64,000 nt of DNA from an uncultured Fluviicola sp. (GTDB lineage: Bacteria > Bacteroidota > Bacteroidia > Flavobacteriales > Crocinitomicaceae): contig NZ_CAMLDC010000016.1 in NCBI RefSeq assembly GCF_946478805.1, forward strand, positions 46,324 through 110,323. Reading direction: 5' to 3'. The notes beneath the pieces were generated by a model that saw only the letters and a list, made by a program, of their open reading frames with translations, was not told where the DNA came from and did not search any database. The translations under genes and the position numbers were made by a program. This document shows, piece after piece, positions 54,701 to 62,265 of the stretch. Positions within the stretch are counted from its first letter, which is position 1. Each line of letters begins with the position of its first letter.

Positions 54701-55200
54701 GAATTCAGGAACAAAAAGAGTTCATATAATTCAGCATCCCGGGCATATTGGTTTACACGACCTGAATCAGACAAATAAGAAAGCCTGCCGAATATTTCCT
54801 TCAATGAATTCTGAAGTGACATTCCTTTCAGTTCCGTCATATATCCATCTATCACCTTTGCGAAAGCGGTGATTTCCATAGAAGGATTTTGTCTGATTTG
54901 TGACAATGGAATTCCTGAAAGCTGGGAAACCAGTTTCATATTCTCTTTGAAATATCCCTTCCCTTTCGCCACCATCCCCATGAAACCATGAGATTTCGGC
55001 AACCCGGAACAGGATTCCATTTCCGAAGCTGTAAGGTAGGACATTCTCGTCTGAGTGAATGAAACCGCTTCCAAAATCCCTTTTGGAGTGGACGGATAGG
55101 ATTGATAAGCTTGTTGGCAATACTGTTCAAAATCAGCATTTGATTGAGAAAACGAATGGAAGCCAAGTAAACAGCTTGCGAATAGTAGAAGTCTTTTCAT
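51703..55200 (-). CDS. T9SS-secreted N-acetylmuramoyl-L-alanine amidase-like multidomain protein
   Basis: A 1165-aa secreted protein. Signal peptide MKRLLLFASCLLGFHSFSQ, helical N-domain (to ~200), amidase_2 domain (~240-395: ISAITIHTIQGTYAGAISW, SVSYHYVVRSSDGQVTQMV, AWHVGSENPYTIGYEHEGYV, GHQHFPNQTHTDPG, with zinc-type His residues). Then a CUB-like domain (~410-505, YLYIYDGATNAAPLIGTYTG), a LamG-like segment (~580-760), an FN3-like domain, two PKD domains (YLWSFQGGIPSTST; YTWNFGDGTQSQDENP) and a T9SS sorting domain (QLNLYPNPVKDWLTIET to SQISILKR). It probably cleaves peptidoglycan of other cells or its own wall after surface export. Confidence 0.9.
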   Translation of the reverse strand: MKRLLLFASCLLGFHSFSQSNADFEQYCQQAYQSYPSTPKGILEAVSFTQTRMSYLTASEMESCSGLPKSHGFMGMVAKGKGYFKENMKLVSQLSGIPLSQIRQNPSMEITAFAKVIDGYMTELKGMSLQNSLKEIFGRLSYLSDSGRVNQYARDAELYELFLFLNSNENAARYHFPNYQFDLTAIFGAENLSVLSAQKVIFSKQGIRSNSGVLYHIKEKESGLKSTEYAPAIWNPAPTCNYSSRNGTAISAITIHTIQGTYAGAISWSQNCSSSVSYHYVVRSSDGQVTQMVLEASKAWHVGSENPYTIGYEHEGYVSQSQWYTTALYNASAGITRDICQSGYGISPLRTFSGAATSGTNVLGGCIKIKGHQHFPNQTHTDPGIYWNWGLYYQLVNNNPTQNALNASSGTFTDSGGSGANYTNDQRYFTLIQPANASSVTLSFSSFSLEADWDYLYIYDGATNAAPLIGTYTGTNSPGTITSSSGALLIEFRSDCATTAAGWVASWTSVITNPALGDAIAPMTTVSVPGSWITQDFTATYVDTDNSGGSGIDKSFYQVTDNNGGDWRSNSGKGFFNDNFDQSAIHASWTSQSGVWALSSGNLMHSDESNGNSNIWADVTSNLSNRYLYHWSGAMSGTGTNRRAGLHYFCSDPTLPNRGNSYFVFFRLDSDKIQIYKVTNDTYSLVDEVAYDFNVDQWYDYKIAYDRITGTHQVYINNVLSRTWTDPTPLTTGNYISFRTGNCVYKINDLRVYRSRSSSTSIAVGSGGDMRYESSNPSTVAGRVKSIVQDVAGNLSAISSQDVKIDWTSPSAIQSVNDGQAADASTTTNNSMLEANWTPASDTNSDIANYWVAFGTTPGASDIVSWTNNYWNTTVSVGGLNLMTGTTYYASVKSENGAGVFSSVTSSNGQTVTQPTNPPNASFVLQNTYMCSTDSLLFQNTSIDGTSYLWSFQGGIPSTSTQVNPKVQFPSSGSYQVQLIAYGPNTSDTVQQLIDVLVSLPANSQFSVNQDTLYLPGGILNCTNSSLNANGYTWNFGDGTQSQDENPWHNYANGGTFELQLIAVNDACPDDTSSQTIHVIDLAGISDLNGLQLNLYPNPVKDWLTIETDEIGGMIVLTDCLGKIILEKTLYTGQTDVDLTSMASGVYQLLYTVGEKRSQISILKR

Positions 55201-55311
55201 AGTGTTCCTTTCAGTAGTGAAGAATTAAAGATATTCAATTCTTCATACACCTGGAAATCAGGAGAAAGGAAAATGGATTTAGTAATTCAAATTTAACAAT
55301 TTGAACAATCT

Positions 55312-55653
55312 TCACTCATGAAAAATATGGATCCACAACACACGGGAAACCCTGAAATTGAAAAACATCGTTAAAATCAGTACTGCAAACATGGTTGCAA
55401 AGATCCAGCCTAAAGGAAGAAACCAGGTAAGGAGAAAAAAGACAGGAACCAATTCCGCTACAGATAAGCCGTAACTGATATACATCGCTCCGAAAAAATA
55501 ACCCGGTTCCTTATCAAAACGATAATTGCATTCTGAGCATCGTTCATACATCTTGGGTGCTTTCAGATGAAGCAAAGATCCCTTTGTTTCAAATATTTTG
55601 CCCTTTCCACATATCGGACAAGATCCACTGAGTATCGGTCTAAAATTTGACAT
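55312..55653 (-). CDS. DUF983 family membrane protein
   Basis: A 113-aa protein with a rubredoxin-like zinc ribbon at the N-terminus (CPICGKGKIF then ERCSECNYRF) and two membrane helices (LSVAELVPVFFLLTWFLPLG, WIFATMFAVLILTMFFNF). EPGYFFGAMYISYG is the DUF983 hallmark. Function unknown; often near cytochrome oxidase genes in other phyla, not here. Confidence 0.85.
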   Translation of the reverse strand: MSNFRPILSGSCPICGKGKIFETKGSLLHLKAPKMYERCSECNYRFDKEPGYFFGAMYISYGLSVAELVPVFFLLTWFLPLGWIFATMFAVLILTMFFNFRVSRVLWIHIFHE

Positions 55654-55750
55654 CTCTTTTTTTTTACAAAGTTAGCTTGTTCAAACCGGTTCATTCATTC
55701 TTCTTTGACCCCAATAATTATATTATTCGGACATTTTTGTATTTTTAAGC

Positions 55751-56620
55751 ATGAATCTTCCACGGCTTCCAATAGAAAAATTTGACGAGAACGGCTTATT
55801 ACAGGCTTTTTATATCAATCGGTTTTCGGAACATTTGAAAAAATACCATTCAGACATTAATCATCCTCATAAACACGATTTCTACCTGACCGTGTTTTTT
55901 GAAAAAGGGAGGGGAAGACACGACATTGACTTTACTTCCTATCCGATTCAACCTAATAGCGTTTTTTTTCTCCAGCCCGAACAGATTCATCATTGGGAAT
56001 TCGATGAGGATGCAGAAGGTTGGATCTTCTTCCATTCGGAAGACTTCTACAAATTGTATGTCACCCATTTCGAATTATTTCAATGGCCATTCTTCCAATC
56101 AAGGGATTCGAACCCGGCATTGAATGTCACCGAAAAAACAGCAACAATCTTACTGCAACGATTTTCAGAAATTTTTGCCGAATACAAAGAGAACACAAAG
56201 CATTCATTCCTGAAAATCGCGAGTTTGAGTCAACTGATTTATGCTGATCTGTCGCGCATTTATTCCGAACAAGCTCCCACCCCTGTCCAGAAGAACACCT
56301 TATATCAAAATCATTTTCACCGATTCGTAAAATTGCTGGATGAAAACTACATCCGACACAAAAATGCTTCTTTCTATGCTTCCGAATTGGCAATGACTAC
56401 CAAACATCTACATCGCATCTGTTTAAGCTGCACAGGAAAAAGCACCTCACAACTGATTACCGAACGATTGGTTTTGGAAGTAAAACGAAAATTAGTCAGC
56501 GAATCGAAAAGTATCCAGGAAATTGCAGATGAATTGGGCTTTGACAATTACCCTTATTTTCATTTGTTCTTTAAGAAACATGCCGGGGAAACACCGAAGG
56601 AATTCAGGGAAAGGAATTAA
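55751..56620 (+). CDS. AraC-family transcriptional regulator
   Basis: A 289-aa regulator. An N-terminal cupin-like sensing domain (KHDFYLTVFFEKGRGRHDID, PNSVFFLQPEQIHHWEFDED) precedes two C-terminal HTH motifs: SFYASELAMTTKHLHRIC and SIQEIADELGFDNYPYFHLF, ending FKKHAGETPKEFRER, as usual for AraC proteins. Effector unknown. Its 3' end overlaps that of gpsA by 4 nt on the opposite strand. Confidence 0.9.
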   Translation: MNLPRLPIEKFDENGLLQAFYINRFSEHLKKYHSDINHPHKHDFYLTVFFEKGRGRHDIDFTSYPIQPNSVFFLQPEQIHHWEFDEDAEGWIFFHSEDFYKLYVTHFELFQWPFFQSRDSNPALNVTEKTATILLQRFSEIFAEYKENTKHSFLKIASLSQLIYADLSRIYSEQAPTPVQKNTLYQNHFHRFVKLLDENYIRHKNASFYASELAMTTKHLHRICLSCTGKSTSQLITERLVLEVKRKLVSESKSIQEIADELGFDNYPYFHLFFKKHAGETPKEFRERN

Positions 56621-57618
56621 GTGAGTTTATCCGTCAGAATTTTCATCTCAATCACCGGAGAGATCTTCTCGTACAAAATATTGTAAACCGCTTCCAAAAT
56701 AGGCATTTCCACCTGAAATTTCTTGTTGATCTCCTTTACACATTTCGTTGCATAATATCCTTCAGCAATCATGTCCATTTCCAGTTGGGCTGTCTTTACG
56801 GAATATCCTTTTCCGATCATATACCCAAAGGTCCTGTTTCGGGAAAATTTGGAATATGCTGTTACGAGTAAGTCGCCCAAGTAAGCAGATGACTTCACAT
56901 CACGGTGAATGGGGCTTACTTCATCAATAAAATTCTCAATTTCCTGAATCGCATTTGCAATCAGGACAGATTGGAAATTATCCCCGTAACCCAAACCGGA
57001 GCATATTCCGGAAGCCAATGCATATACATTCTTCAGAACAGCAGAAAGCTCTGTTCCGAACAAATCGTCCGAAGTGGTGGTTTTGATGTAACGACAAGCA
57101 AGCATACGTGCCATTTCAGTTGCAATTCCTTCATGCTGACATGCAACAGTCAGGTAAGACAAGCGTTCCAGGGCAACTTCTTCTGCGTGACATGGCCCGC
57201 AAATGATTCCTATATCCTTGTATGGAGTTCCGAATGTTTTATGAAAAAAGCGCGCCGGGATGGCATTATATTCCGGTACAATTCCTTTTACCGCAGAAAA
57301 AACAATTTTCCCCTTGAATAGATCGGGAGTTGTTTCCTTGAACAGATCCACCAAAAAAGCAGAAGGTGTTGCAACTATCAATACATCGCATCTACTAATG
57401 GTTGCTTTCAGATCATTTGAAACATGGATCTGGTTCAAATCAAATTCAACAGATTGCAAATACGTCGGATTGTGCTTATATCGCATGATATGGGCAACCT
57501 GATCTTCCCTTCGAACAAACCAGTTTACCTGCGCAAAATTATTACACAATATCTTCACCAAAGCAGTTGCCCAGCTACCTCCTCCAATGACACCAACGGT
57601 TTTCATTCGCTTACTCAT
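56617..57618 (-). CDS. gpsA: NAD(P)H-dependent glycerol-3-phosphate dehydrogenase
   Basis: A 333-aa enzyme making sn-glycerol-3-phosphate for phospholipids from dihydroxyacetone phosphate. The start is at 57618 (MSKRMKTVGVIGGGSWATAL) or at the ATG 57606; the long upstream open frame would run through the promoter. Nucleotide loop GVIGGGSWATAL, DVLIVATPSAFLVDL, CGPCHAEEVALE, TELSAVLKNVYALASGICSG with the catalytic Lys, and SRNRTFGYMIGKG at the C-terminal domain. Confidence 0.95.
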   Translation of the reverse strand: MSKRMKTVGVIGGGSWATALVKILCNNFAQVNWFVRREDQVAHIMRYKHNPTYLQSVEFDLNQIHVSNDLKATISRCDVLIVATPSAFLVDLFKETTPDLFKGKIVFSAVKGIVPEYNAIPARFFHKTFGTPYKDIGIICGPCHAEEVALERLSYLTVACQHEGIATEMARMLACRYIKTTTSDDLFGTELSAVLKNVYALASGICSGLGYGDNFQSVLIANAIQEIENFIDEVSPIHRDVKSSAYLGDLLVTAYSKFSRNRTFGYMIGKGYSVKTAQLEMDMIAEGYYATKCVKEINKKFQVEMPILEAVYNILYEKISPVIEMKILTDKLT

Positions 57619-57626
57619 AGTCTTGG

Positions 57627-57661
57627 CAAATGTACATATAATTCTCTTCGTTGTATTCAAA
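57627..57661 (-). promoter_or_regulatory. Promoter TTTG-N23-TACATTTG for gpsA
   Basis: On the minus strand TTTG (57661-57658), 23-nt spacer, TACATTTG (57634-57627), 8 nt before the ATG at 57618 and 20 nt before the ATG at 57606. Confidence 0.5.
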
Positions 57662-57714
57662 CACGCGCTTTCGAATCGGGAAAATAATTCGCTATGCAAT
57701 CTAATAGAAAGCAC

Positions 57715-57722
57715 TATCTTTG
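57715..57722 (+). promoter_or_regulatory. -7 box TATCTTTG for RidA-like gene
   Basis: TAnnTTTG match, 12 nt before the ATG at 57735. Confidence 0.4.
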
Positions 57723-57734
57723 CTAAAAAAATTT

Positions 57735-58169
57735 ATGGCAGAAAGTTCACGTATTTCTACAAACAAGGCACCGAAACCGGTCGGATTGTATCCTCATGCA
57801 CGCAAAGTCGGCAACCTTCTTTTCCTTTCAGGAGTTGGCCCGAGAGTAGCAGGCTCCGATGATATCGATTCAGCAGTTCCAGGCCTGAAGTTGGACAAAA
57901 ACGGGAATTTCATCGAGTTTGATTTTGAAGCACAGTGCAGGAGCGTATTTGACAACGTACGCATCATATTGGAAGAATCAGGATCAAACTGGGATCAGTT
58001 GGTAGATGTGACCGTGTTTTTAGTAAACATGAAACGTGATTTCCATGTTTACAACCGGGTTTATGCAGAGTATTTCAAGGATAATCTTCCTTGTAGAACA
58101 ACAGTGGAAATCAATTCACTCCCAACCCCCATTGCTATTGAATTAAAGTGTATCGCAACAATTGACTAA
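57735..58169 (+). CDS. RidA/YjgF-family protein
   Basis: A 144-aa protein starting at ATG 57735 (MAESSRISTNKAPKPVG). The Rid fold is clear: YPHARKVGNLLFLSGVGP, RSVFDNVRIILEESGSNWDQ, VDVTVFLVNMKRDFHVYNRV, FKDNLPCRTTVEINSLP. The catalytic Arg of RidA (R in PCRTTV) is present. Expected to hydrolyse reactive enamine/imine intermediates; it may belong to the aminomuconate-deaminase-like subgroup because of its length and GLKL insertion. Confidence 0.88.
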   Translation: MAESSRISTNKAPKPVGLYPHARKVGNLLFLSGVGPRVAGSDDIDSAVPGLKLDKNGNFIEFDFEAQCRSVFDNVRIILEESGSNWDQLVDVTVFLVNMKRDFHVYNRVYAEYFKDNLPCRTTVEINSLPTPIAIELKCIATID

Positions 58170-58177
58170 ATAAAATT

Positions 58178-58759
58178 ATGATCGGATTTGCAATTCGCAG
58201 TTTGATAACTGCAGGACTATTATTCTTAACGGTTTATTCTTTTTACACCGGTTATTGGGGATGGGGAATTTCCCTAATCATTCCATTGGCATTGGTAATT
58301 CTTTCTTTCATCTATAATGAAAATCTGGCGTTTACGCTAAATCACATGCGTGCCGGAAACCAGGACAAAGCACAGAGAGCTATCAATCGCATCACTTCCC
58401 CACAGTTCTTGCCGAGACGCCAGAGAGCATATGTTATCTACATGCAAGCTCTTTTGAATGCACAGGCTCTACCCCATGTAAAGGTGGAAGGAATGCTTCG
58501 TGAGGCAATGCAATTGGGACTTAAAAGAGGTCACGACAAAGCAATGGCCCGCATGCATCTGGCAGGAATTTGTGTTCAGACAGGTCGTAGACAAGAAGCA
58601 GTAACTCTTTTAGCAGAAGCGAAAAAGATGGATACTACCGGTATGTTGAAAGACCAGATCAAAATGATGCAAGGTCAAATGCAAAATGCTCCTTCCAAAA
58701 ATCAGATGCGTATGGCTCAAATGATGGGTGGTCGCAAGAAGATGCCTAAAATGCGTTAA
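58178..58759 (+). CDS. Two-helix membrane protein with TPR-like cytoplasmic tail
   Basis: A 193-aa protein. Two N-terminal membrane helices (RSLITAGLLFLTVYSFYTGY, GWGISLIIPLALVILSFIY) and a helical tail with repeat-like spacing (MRAGNQDKAQRAINRI, ICVQTGRRQEAVTLLAEAKK), ending with a Met/Lys-rich stretch (RMAQMMGGRKKMPKMR). No family identified with certainty. It sits 8 nt after the RidA-like gene and 8 nt before a methyltransferase gene, suggesting one operon. Confidence 0.65.
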   Translation: MIGFAIRSLITAGLLFLTVYSFYTGYWGWGISLIIPLALVILSFIYNENLAFTLNHMRAGNQDKAQRAINRITSPQFLPRRQRAYVIYMQALLNAQALPHVKVEGMLREAMQLGLKRGHDKAMARMHLAGICVQTGRRQEAVTLLAEAKKMDTTGMLKDQIKMMQGQMQNAPSKNQMRMAQMMGGRKKMPKMR

Positions 58760-58767
58760 TCCTTCGG

Positions 58768-59619
58768 ATGAAATCATTTGCCAATTTTCCTGAAAACTAT
58801 GAGCTCATTGATGCAGGTGGAGGAAGGAAATTGGAACGCTGGGGCGCAGTAACAACTATCCGTCCGGAACATCAGGCTTATTTTGGCGCCGTCCTTTCCA
58901 GGAAGGAGTGGAGCAACCTGGCTGATTGGGAATTCATTCCGAAGTCGGAAGGTTCGTTGCAGGGTGTCTGGAAAAAGCTGAATCCTCAAGCTCCTGAAGA
59001 ATGGATTTTTTCGAGTACCGGACTTCAATTCAAATTGCGGGTTACGAACAACAAACACCTTGGATTATTCCCTGAACAGCAGATCAATTGGGAATTTCTC
59101 TCAACTCATTTGAACACCTCAAAACGTTTCCTGAACGCTTTCGCTTATACCGGAGCTGCTTCCCTGTTCGGGAGAAAAACAGGAGCCGAAGTTGTTCATT
59201 GCGACAGTGTAAAAAACATGTTGGATTGGGGGAGACAAAATCAGGCGGAATCCAACCTGGAAGGCATCAAATGGGTTCAGGAGGATGCTTTGAAGTTTAT
59301 CCAGCGGGAAGTCAAACGTGGAAACACCTACGACGTGGTCCAATTGGATCCTCCAGCATGGGGAATCGGAGCAAAGGGTGAAAAATGGAAATTGGAAGAA
59401 TTATTGGGCACCTTAATTTCAGAAGCCCTTCAATTGCTATCCAAGTCCGGGGTTTTGATTCTCAATACATATTCACCGAAAGTGGACGTTTCCTTCATTC
59501 AAAAAATCACCACCCAATTGGGAATTCCGGGCAAGCAAATTGAAAATTCCGAATTGTGGTTCAAGACTACAAGCGGCAAAGAATTGTATTACGGGATTGT
59601 AACGAGAATTTATATCTAA
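58768..59619 (+). CDS. Class I SAM-dependent RNA methyltransferase (RlmI-like)
   Basis: A 283-aa protein. ELIDAGGGRKLERWGAVTTI at the N-terminus resembles a small PUA-like segment, followed by HLGLFPEQQINWEF and the SAM motif FLNAFAYTGAASLFG, VVHCDSVKNMLDWGRQNQ, with DVVQLDPPAWGIG as motif IV (DPPAWG). This is the pattern of 23S rRNA cytosine C5-methyltransferases such as RlmI, although the catalytic Cys motif is not obvious to me, so the target base is uncertain. It is the last gene of a three-gene run. Confidence 0.82.
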   Translation: MKSFANFPENYELIDAGGGRKLERWGAVTTIRPEHQAYFGAVLSRKEWSNLADWEFIPKSEGSLQGVWKKLNPQAPEEWIFSSTGLQFKLRVTNNKHLGLFPEQQINWEFLSTHLNTSKRFLNAFAYTGAASLFGRKTGAEVVHCDSVKNMLDWGRQNQAESNLEGIKWVQEDALKFIQREVKRGNTYDVVQLDPPAWGIGAKGEKWKLEELLGTLISEALQLLSKSGVLILNTYSPKVDVSFIQKITTQLGIPGKQIENSELWFKTTSGKELYYGIVTRIYI

Positions 59620-59628
59620 GTTAGAAAA

Positions 59629-59688
59629 GTTCAAAGGGTTCAAAGGGTTCAAAAAAGTGGTTAGTGATTAGACTAAAACTATTGAACC
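59629..59688. repeat. GTTCAAAGG tandem repeat and hairpin
   Basis: Units GTTCAAAGG at 59629-59637 and 59638-59646, then GTTCAA; GGTTCAA can pair with TTGAACC (59682-59688) to make a hairpin between converging genes. Same family as 39683-39734. Confidence 0.55.
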
Positions 59689-60368
59689 TACTTCATCTTG
59701 TGATTCACCATTTTATTCTGAATCGCATACATCACTAAGCCTACTACATTTCTTGCACCGATTTTACTCATCATCAAGGTTCTTGCGCTTTCAATCGTAC
59801 GTCTACTTTTGAATAATTTATCTGCGATTTCCTGTGTCGTCATTTCATTGCAAATCAAATCCAGGATTACCAGTTCATTTTCATTGAAAATATTGGTCGA
59901 ACTCATTTCAAAAGCAGGTTGGATCTTTCCGGAATGCACCATTTTGGCAATAAACATCTTGGAAGTACGGTCATTCAGGTAATAACCCGTTTCAACAGAT
60001 GATTTAATGGCCAACTGGATTTCTTCCGCGTCATCATCCTTGGACAAATAACCGTTGGCTCCGTTTTCGATTGCCAGTTCAACAAACTCCACATCATCGT
60101 ACATGGAAAGCAGCAACACTTTTACATCCGGAAACTTGTCCCGGATCTCTTTGGTGGCCTCGATCCCATTTTTAATTGGCATCCTGAAATCGATCAGAGC
60201 CAAATCCACATCGGTGATTTCCAAAGCGTCAATAAGCAATTGACCATTTTCAACTGCCAAAACCACTTCAAAACCCTCAATATCATTGAGTACCTTGGTC
60301 AATCCATTTCTGAAAATAGACTGGTCTTCTGCAATTGCAATTTTTATATTTCCGTTTTCGGTTGCCAT
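59688..60368 (-). CDS. LuxR/NarL-type response regulator
   Basis: A 226-aa two-domain regulator. Receiver domain: acidic pocket E14-D15 (AIAEDQSIFR), phospho-acceptor D60 in LIDFRMPIKNG, S88 and K110 (GYLSKDDD). C-terminal LuxR HTH: NELVILDLICNEMTTQEIAD, KLFKSRRTIESARTLMMSKI. It is expected to bind DNA after phosphorylation by the histidine kinase encoded just upstream, with which it overlaps by 25 nt. Confidence 0.94.
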   Translation of the reverse strand: MATENGNIKIAIAEDQSIFRNGLTKVLNDIEGFEVVLAVENGQLLIDALEITDVDLALIDFRMPIKNGIEATKEIRDKFPDVKVLLLSMYDDVEFVELAIENGANGYLSKDDDAEEIQLAIKSSVETGYYLNDRTSKMFIAKMVHSGKIQPAFEMSSTNIFNENELVILDLICNEMTTQEIADKLFKSRRTIESARTLMMSKIGARNVVGLVMYAIQNKMVNHKMK

Positions 60369-61138
60369 AAGAGCGTAACTTTAGTTCCGGGATTCTGCAA
60401 TTGGTAATTAATCTGAGCACCAATATGCTGACTCCTGCTTTCAATATTTTTCAGCCCCAGACTTTGGGATTTCAGTTTATCTTCTTTCGTTGGAACAAAT
60501 CCTGTTCCGTTATCAATAAGCATTAGCCGAATACCTTCTTCATCCTGCTCCAGTGTTAATTGGATCTCAGTTGCATTGGCATATTTCAAAATATTATTGA
60601 TCAATTCCTGCAAGATACGATAAACTGCCAAGCTTACTTCCCTTGTTTGCAATTCATGTTTGGGGTCATTTACAACAATTACGGAAAAATGCACGTTCTG
60701 AATTTGCTGCGCTAGGGTATTCACCAGGCTCTTTACAGCCGGAATAAGCCCCAGCTCCTCTAAAATAGTAGGAAGTAAGCGATTGGAAAGACTTCTGACC
60801 TTATTGATCGTAATCTGGACGCCTTCGTTCAATAATTTCCGTTCTTCCTCATCAATGGGAAGTGATACAAACGAAAGTTTCAATGCTGTAAGCGAAGATC
60901 CAATGTCATCGTGCAGTTCAATTGCAATGCGGCGTTGCTCAATTTCTTTTGCATCCAAGGTTGCCTGAACCATCTCGTTCTTATAATTCAGTTCGAGTTG
61001 AATCATTTCCTGCTTCTTTCTCCGCATCTTTTGTTGGTACAACACGGCAAACACAATGATGCTCAATGCCATAATGAACATTGCCAACGTGGCAATGATT
61101 AACATCAATCCTAAGTTCGAAGGCGCCTGCTGATCCAT
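60344..61138 (-). CDS. Sensor histidine kinase, HisKA_3 (NarX/LiaS-type)
   Basis: A 264-aa kinase with a single N-terminal membrane helix (LMLIIATLAMFIMALSIIVF), a coiled-coil linker, the dimerisation H-box EQRRIAIELHDDIGSSL with phospho-acceptor H76, and an HATPase_c domain (ILQELINNILKYANAT, LMLIDNGTGFV, GLKNIESRSQHIGA). It has almost no periplasmic sensing domain. The overlapping upstream gene encodes a 7-TM protein that could provide the sensor function. Overlaps the response-regulator gene, so the pair is translated together. Confidence 0.93.
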   Translation of the reverse strand: MDQQAPSNLGLMLIIATLAMFIMALSIIVFAVLYQQKMRRKKQEMIQLELNYKNEMVQATLDAKEIEQRRIAIELHDDIGSSLTALKLSFVSLPIDEEERKLLNEGVQITINKVRSLSNRLLPTILEELGLIPAVKSLVNTLAQQIQNVHFSVIVVNDPKHELQTREVSLAVYRILQELINNILKYANATEIQLTLEQDEEGIRLMLIDNGTGFVPTKEDKLKSQSLGLKNIESRSQHIGAQINYQLQNPGTKVTLLWQPKTEI

Positions 61139-61758
61139 AGTGCGTATGAATATAGTATATTATAAAATAAAATCAGGCTCCAATTGACTCCATTTAAAAT
61201 GGAATGAATTTCAGATCCAAAATACCCCGAAGCTAAATAATCAAAAAGCACATTATAAATCAGAATACATGAATTTCCAAGTAACAACGTTGCCCCAACC
61301 ACGAAATAGATATTCTTAAATGGTTCAAAAACCTTTTCGGATCGGAACATTTCGATAAAATAACTAATAATCGTAAATGTAATATATGCAAAAGTGATCC
61401 CGGTTTGTACAGAAGGTTGATTTTGCCAATCATCAAAAAAATTGGTTAGAGTAGTCATTACTATTGAAAGAGTAAACACTCCCAAGAGCAATATTCTGGT
61501 CCTCCGTTTTGAAAATTGCTTATAAAAGAAAAATGTTGGGAATATTAATTCTGCGTACAAATAAATACGAAAAAGCCAAAGAGTATTGATTCCATTACTT
61601 CCTAAAATTGCACTTACTATTTCTACAAAAAGTGTAAAACATAAATAAATCCACAGGATTCTTCCAGCAAAAGGAAGACGCCTCTGAATCAAAAGCGTCA
61701 TCCCTATCCCTATCGGTAAAAGGTAGGAGGAAATAACAAAATATCCCCAAATTTCCAT
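61111..61758 (-). CDS. Seven-helix membrane protein coupled to the histidine kinase
   Basis: A 215-aa integral membrane protein. About seven hydrophobic helices: YFVISSYLLPIGIGMTLLI, ILWIYLCFTLFVEIVSAIL, LFRIYLYAELIFPTFFFY, RILLLGVFTLSIVMTTL, GITFAYITFTIISYFIEMF, YFVVGATLLLGNSCILIY and LILFYNILYSYALWI, resembling 7TM-type receptor modules in layout. The start is at 61758 (MEIWGYF); a preceding TTG is less likely. Its end overlaps the kinase gene by 28 nt. A sensor role is inferred from that arrangement. Confidence 0.72.
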   Translation of the reverse strand: MEIWGYFVISSYLLPIGIGMTLLIQRRLPFAGRILWIYLCFTLFVEIVSAILGSNGINTLWLFRIYLYAELIFPTFFFYKQFSKRRTRILLLGVFTLSIVMTTLTNFFDDWQNQPSVQTGITFAYITFTIISYFIEMFRSEKVFEPFKNIYFVVGATLLLGNSCILIYNVLFDYLASGYFGSEIHSILNGVNWSLILFYNILYSYALWISRRLRT

Positions 61759-61761
61759 CAA

Positions 61762-62097
61762 TTACCTTGAACCACTACTCTGTGCAGCATCGTCATTTAG
61801 TGCATTAATGCTACCACAAAATGTAGGACACGAAAGTGCCTTTTCGACAATTACATTTAACAAATCGTTCTGATTAGAATCAGCCCCTACCATTACCAAG
61901 GTCGGATTTCCCGTTTCAGTTTTCGCAAAATAAAAGCGTAATCCCTTGCAATCGGTTTGATCTAGAATTTTTTGAATGTGGTTTCTTCCAAAAAAAACAC
62001 CCTTTACTGCATTTGGGTTTTCAGAGCGATATCTTTCCGTATATACGCCTCCCTCTGTTAAAGTAATTTGTTCTCCTTCGTTTCCTGTAAATGACAT
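61762..62097 (-). CDS. Small protein of unknown function heading the two-component operon
   Basis: A 111-aa soluble protein without signal peptide or membrane helix. Features: TLTEGGVYTERYRSENPNAV, GVFFGRNHIQKILDQTDCKG, LRFYFAKTETGNPTLVMVGA, and a C-terminal Cys pair (LSCPTFCGSIN) followed by a polar tail. I recall comparable ~110-residue proteins in Flavobacteriales beside sensor genes, but no named function. It lies 3 nt before the 7-TM gene and is thus the first gene of a four-gene chain. Confidence 0.65.
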   Translation of the reverse strand: MSFTGNEGEQITLTEGGVYTERYRSENPNAVKGVFFGRNHIQKILDQTDCKGLRFYFAKTETGNPTLVMVGADSNQNDLLNVIVEKALSCPTFCGSINALNDDAAQSSGSR

Positions 62098-62265
62098 AAT
62101 AATTATAGTTTAAGTTACAGGCCAATATTATATGGAATAATTTGAACTTCCAAACCGCTAAAACAGCGAAATCAACCATACCCCTGATTTTAATGGGTTT
62201 AAAATTTTCACAAACTAAAAAAAATGTGGTTTTCCGCAATGCATTTTCCGTAAAAATACGGTTGT

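Noticed and set aside
57619..57714. Longer GpsA N-terminus
   Set aside because: The extension would run across a promoter-like TTTG-N23-TACATTTG, and the Rossmann motif normally starts within 10 residues of the N-terminus.
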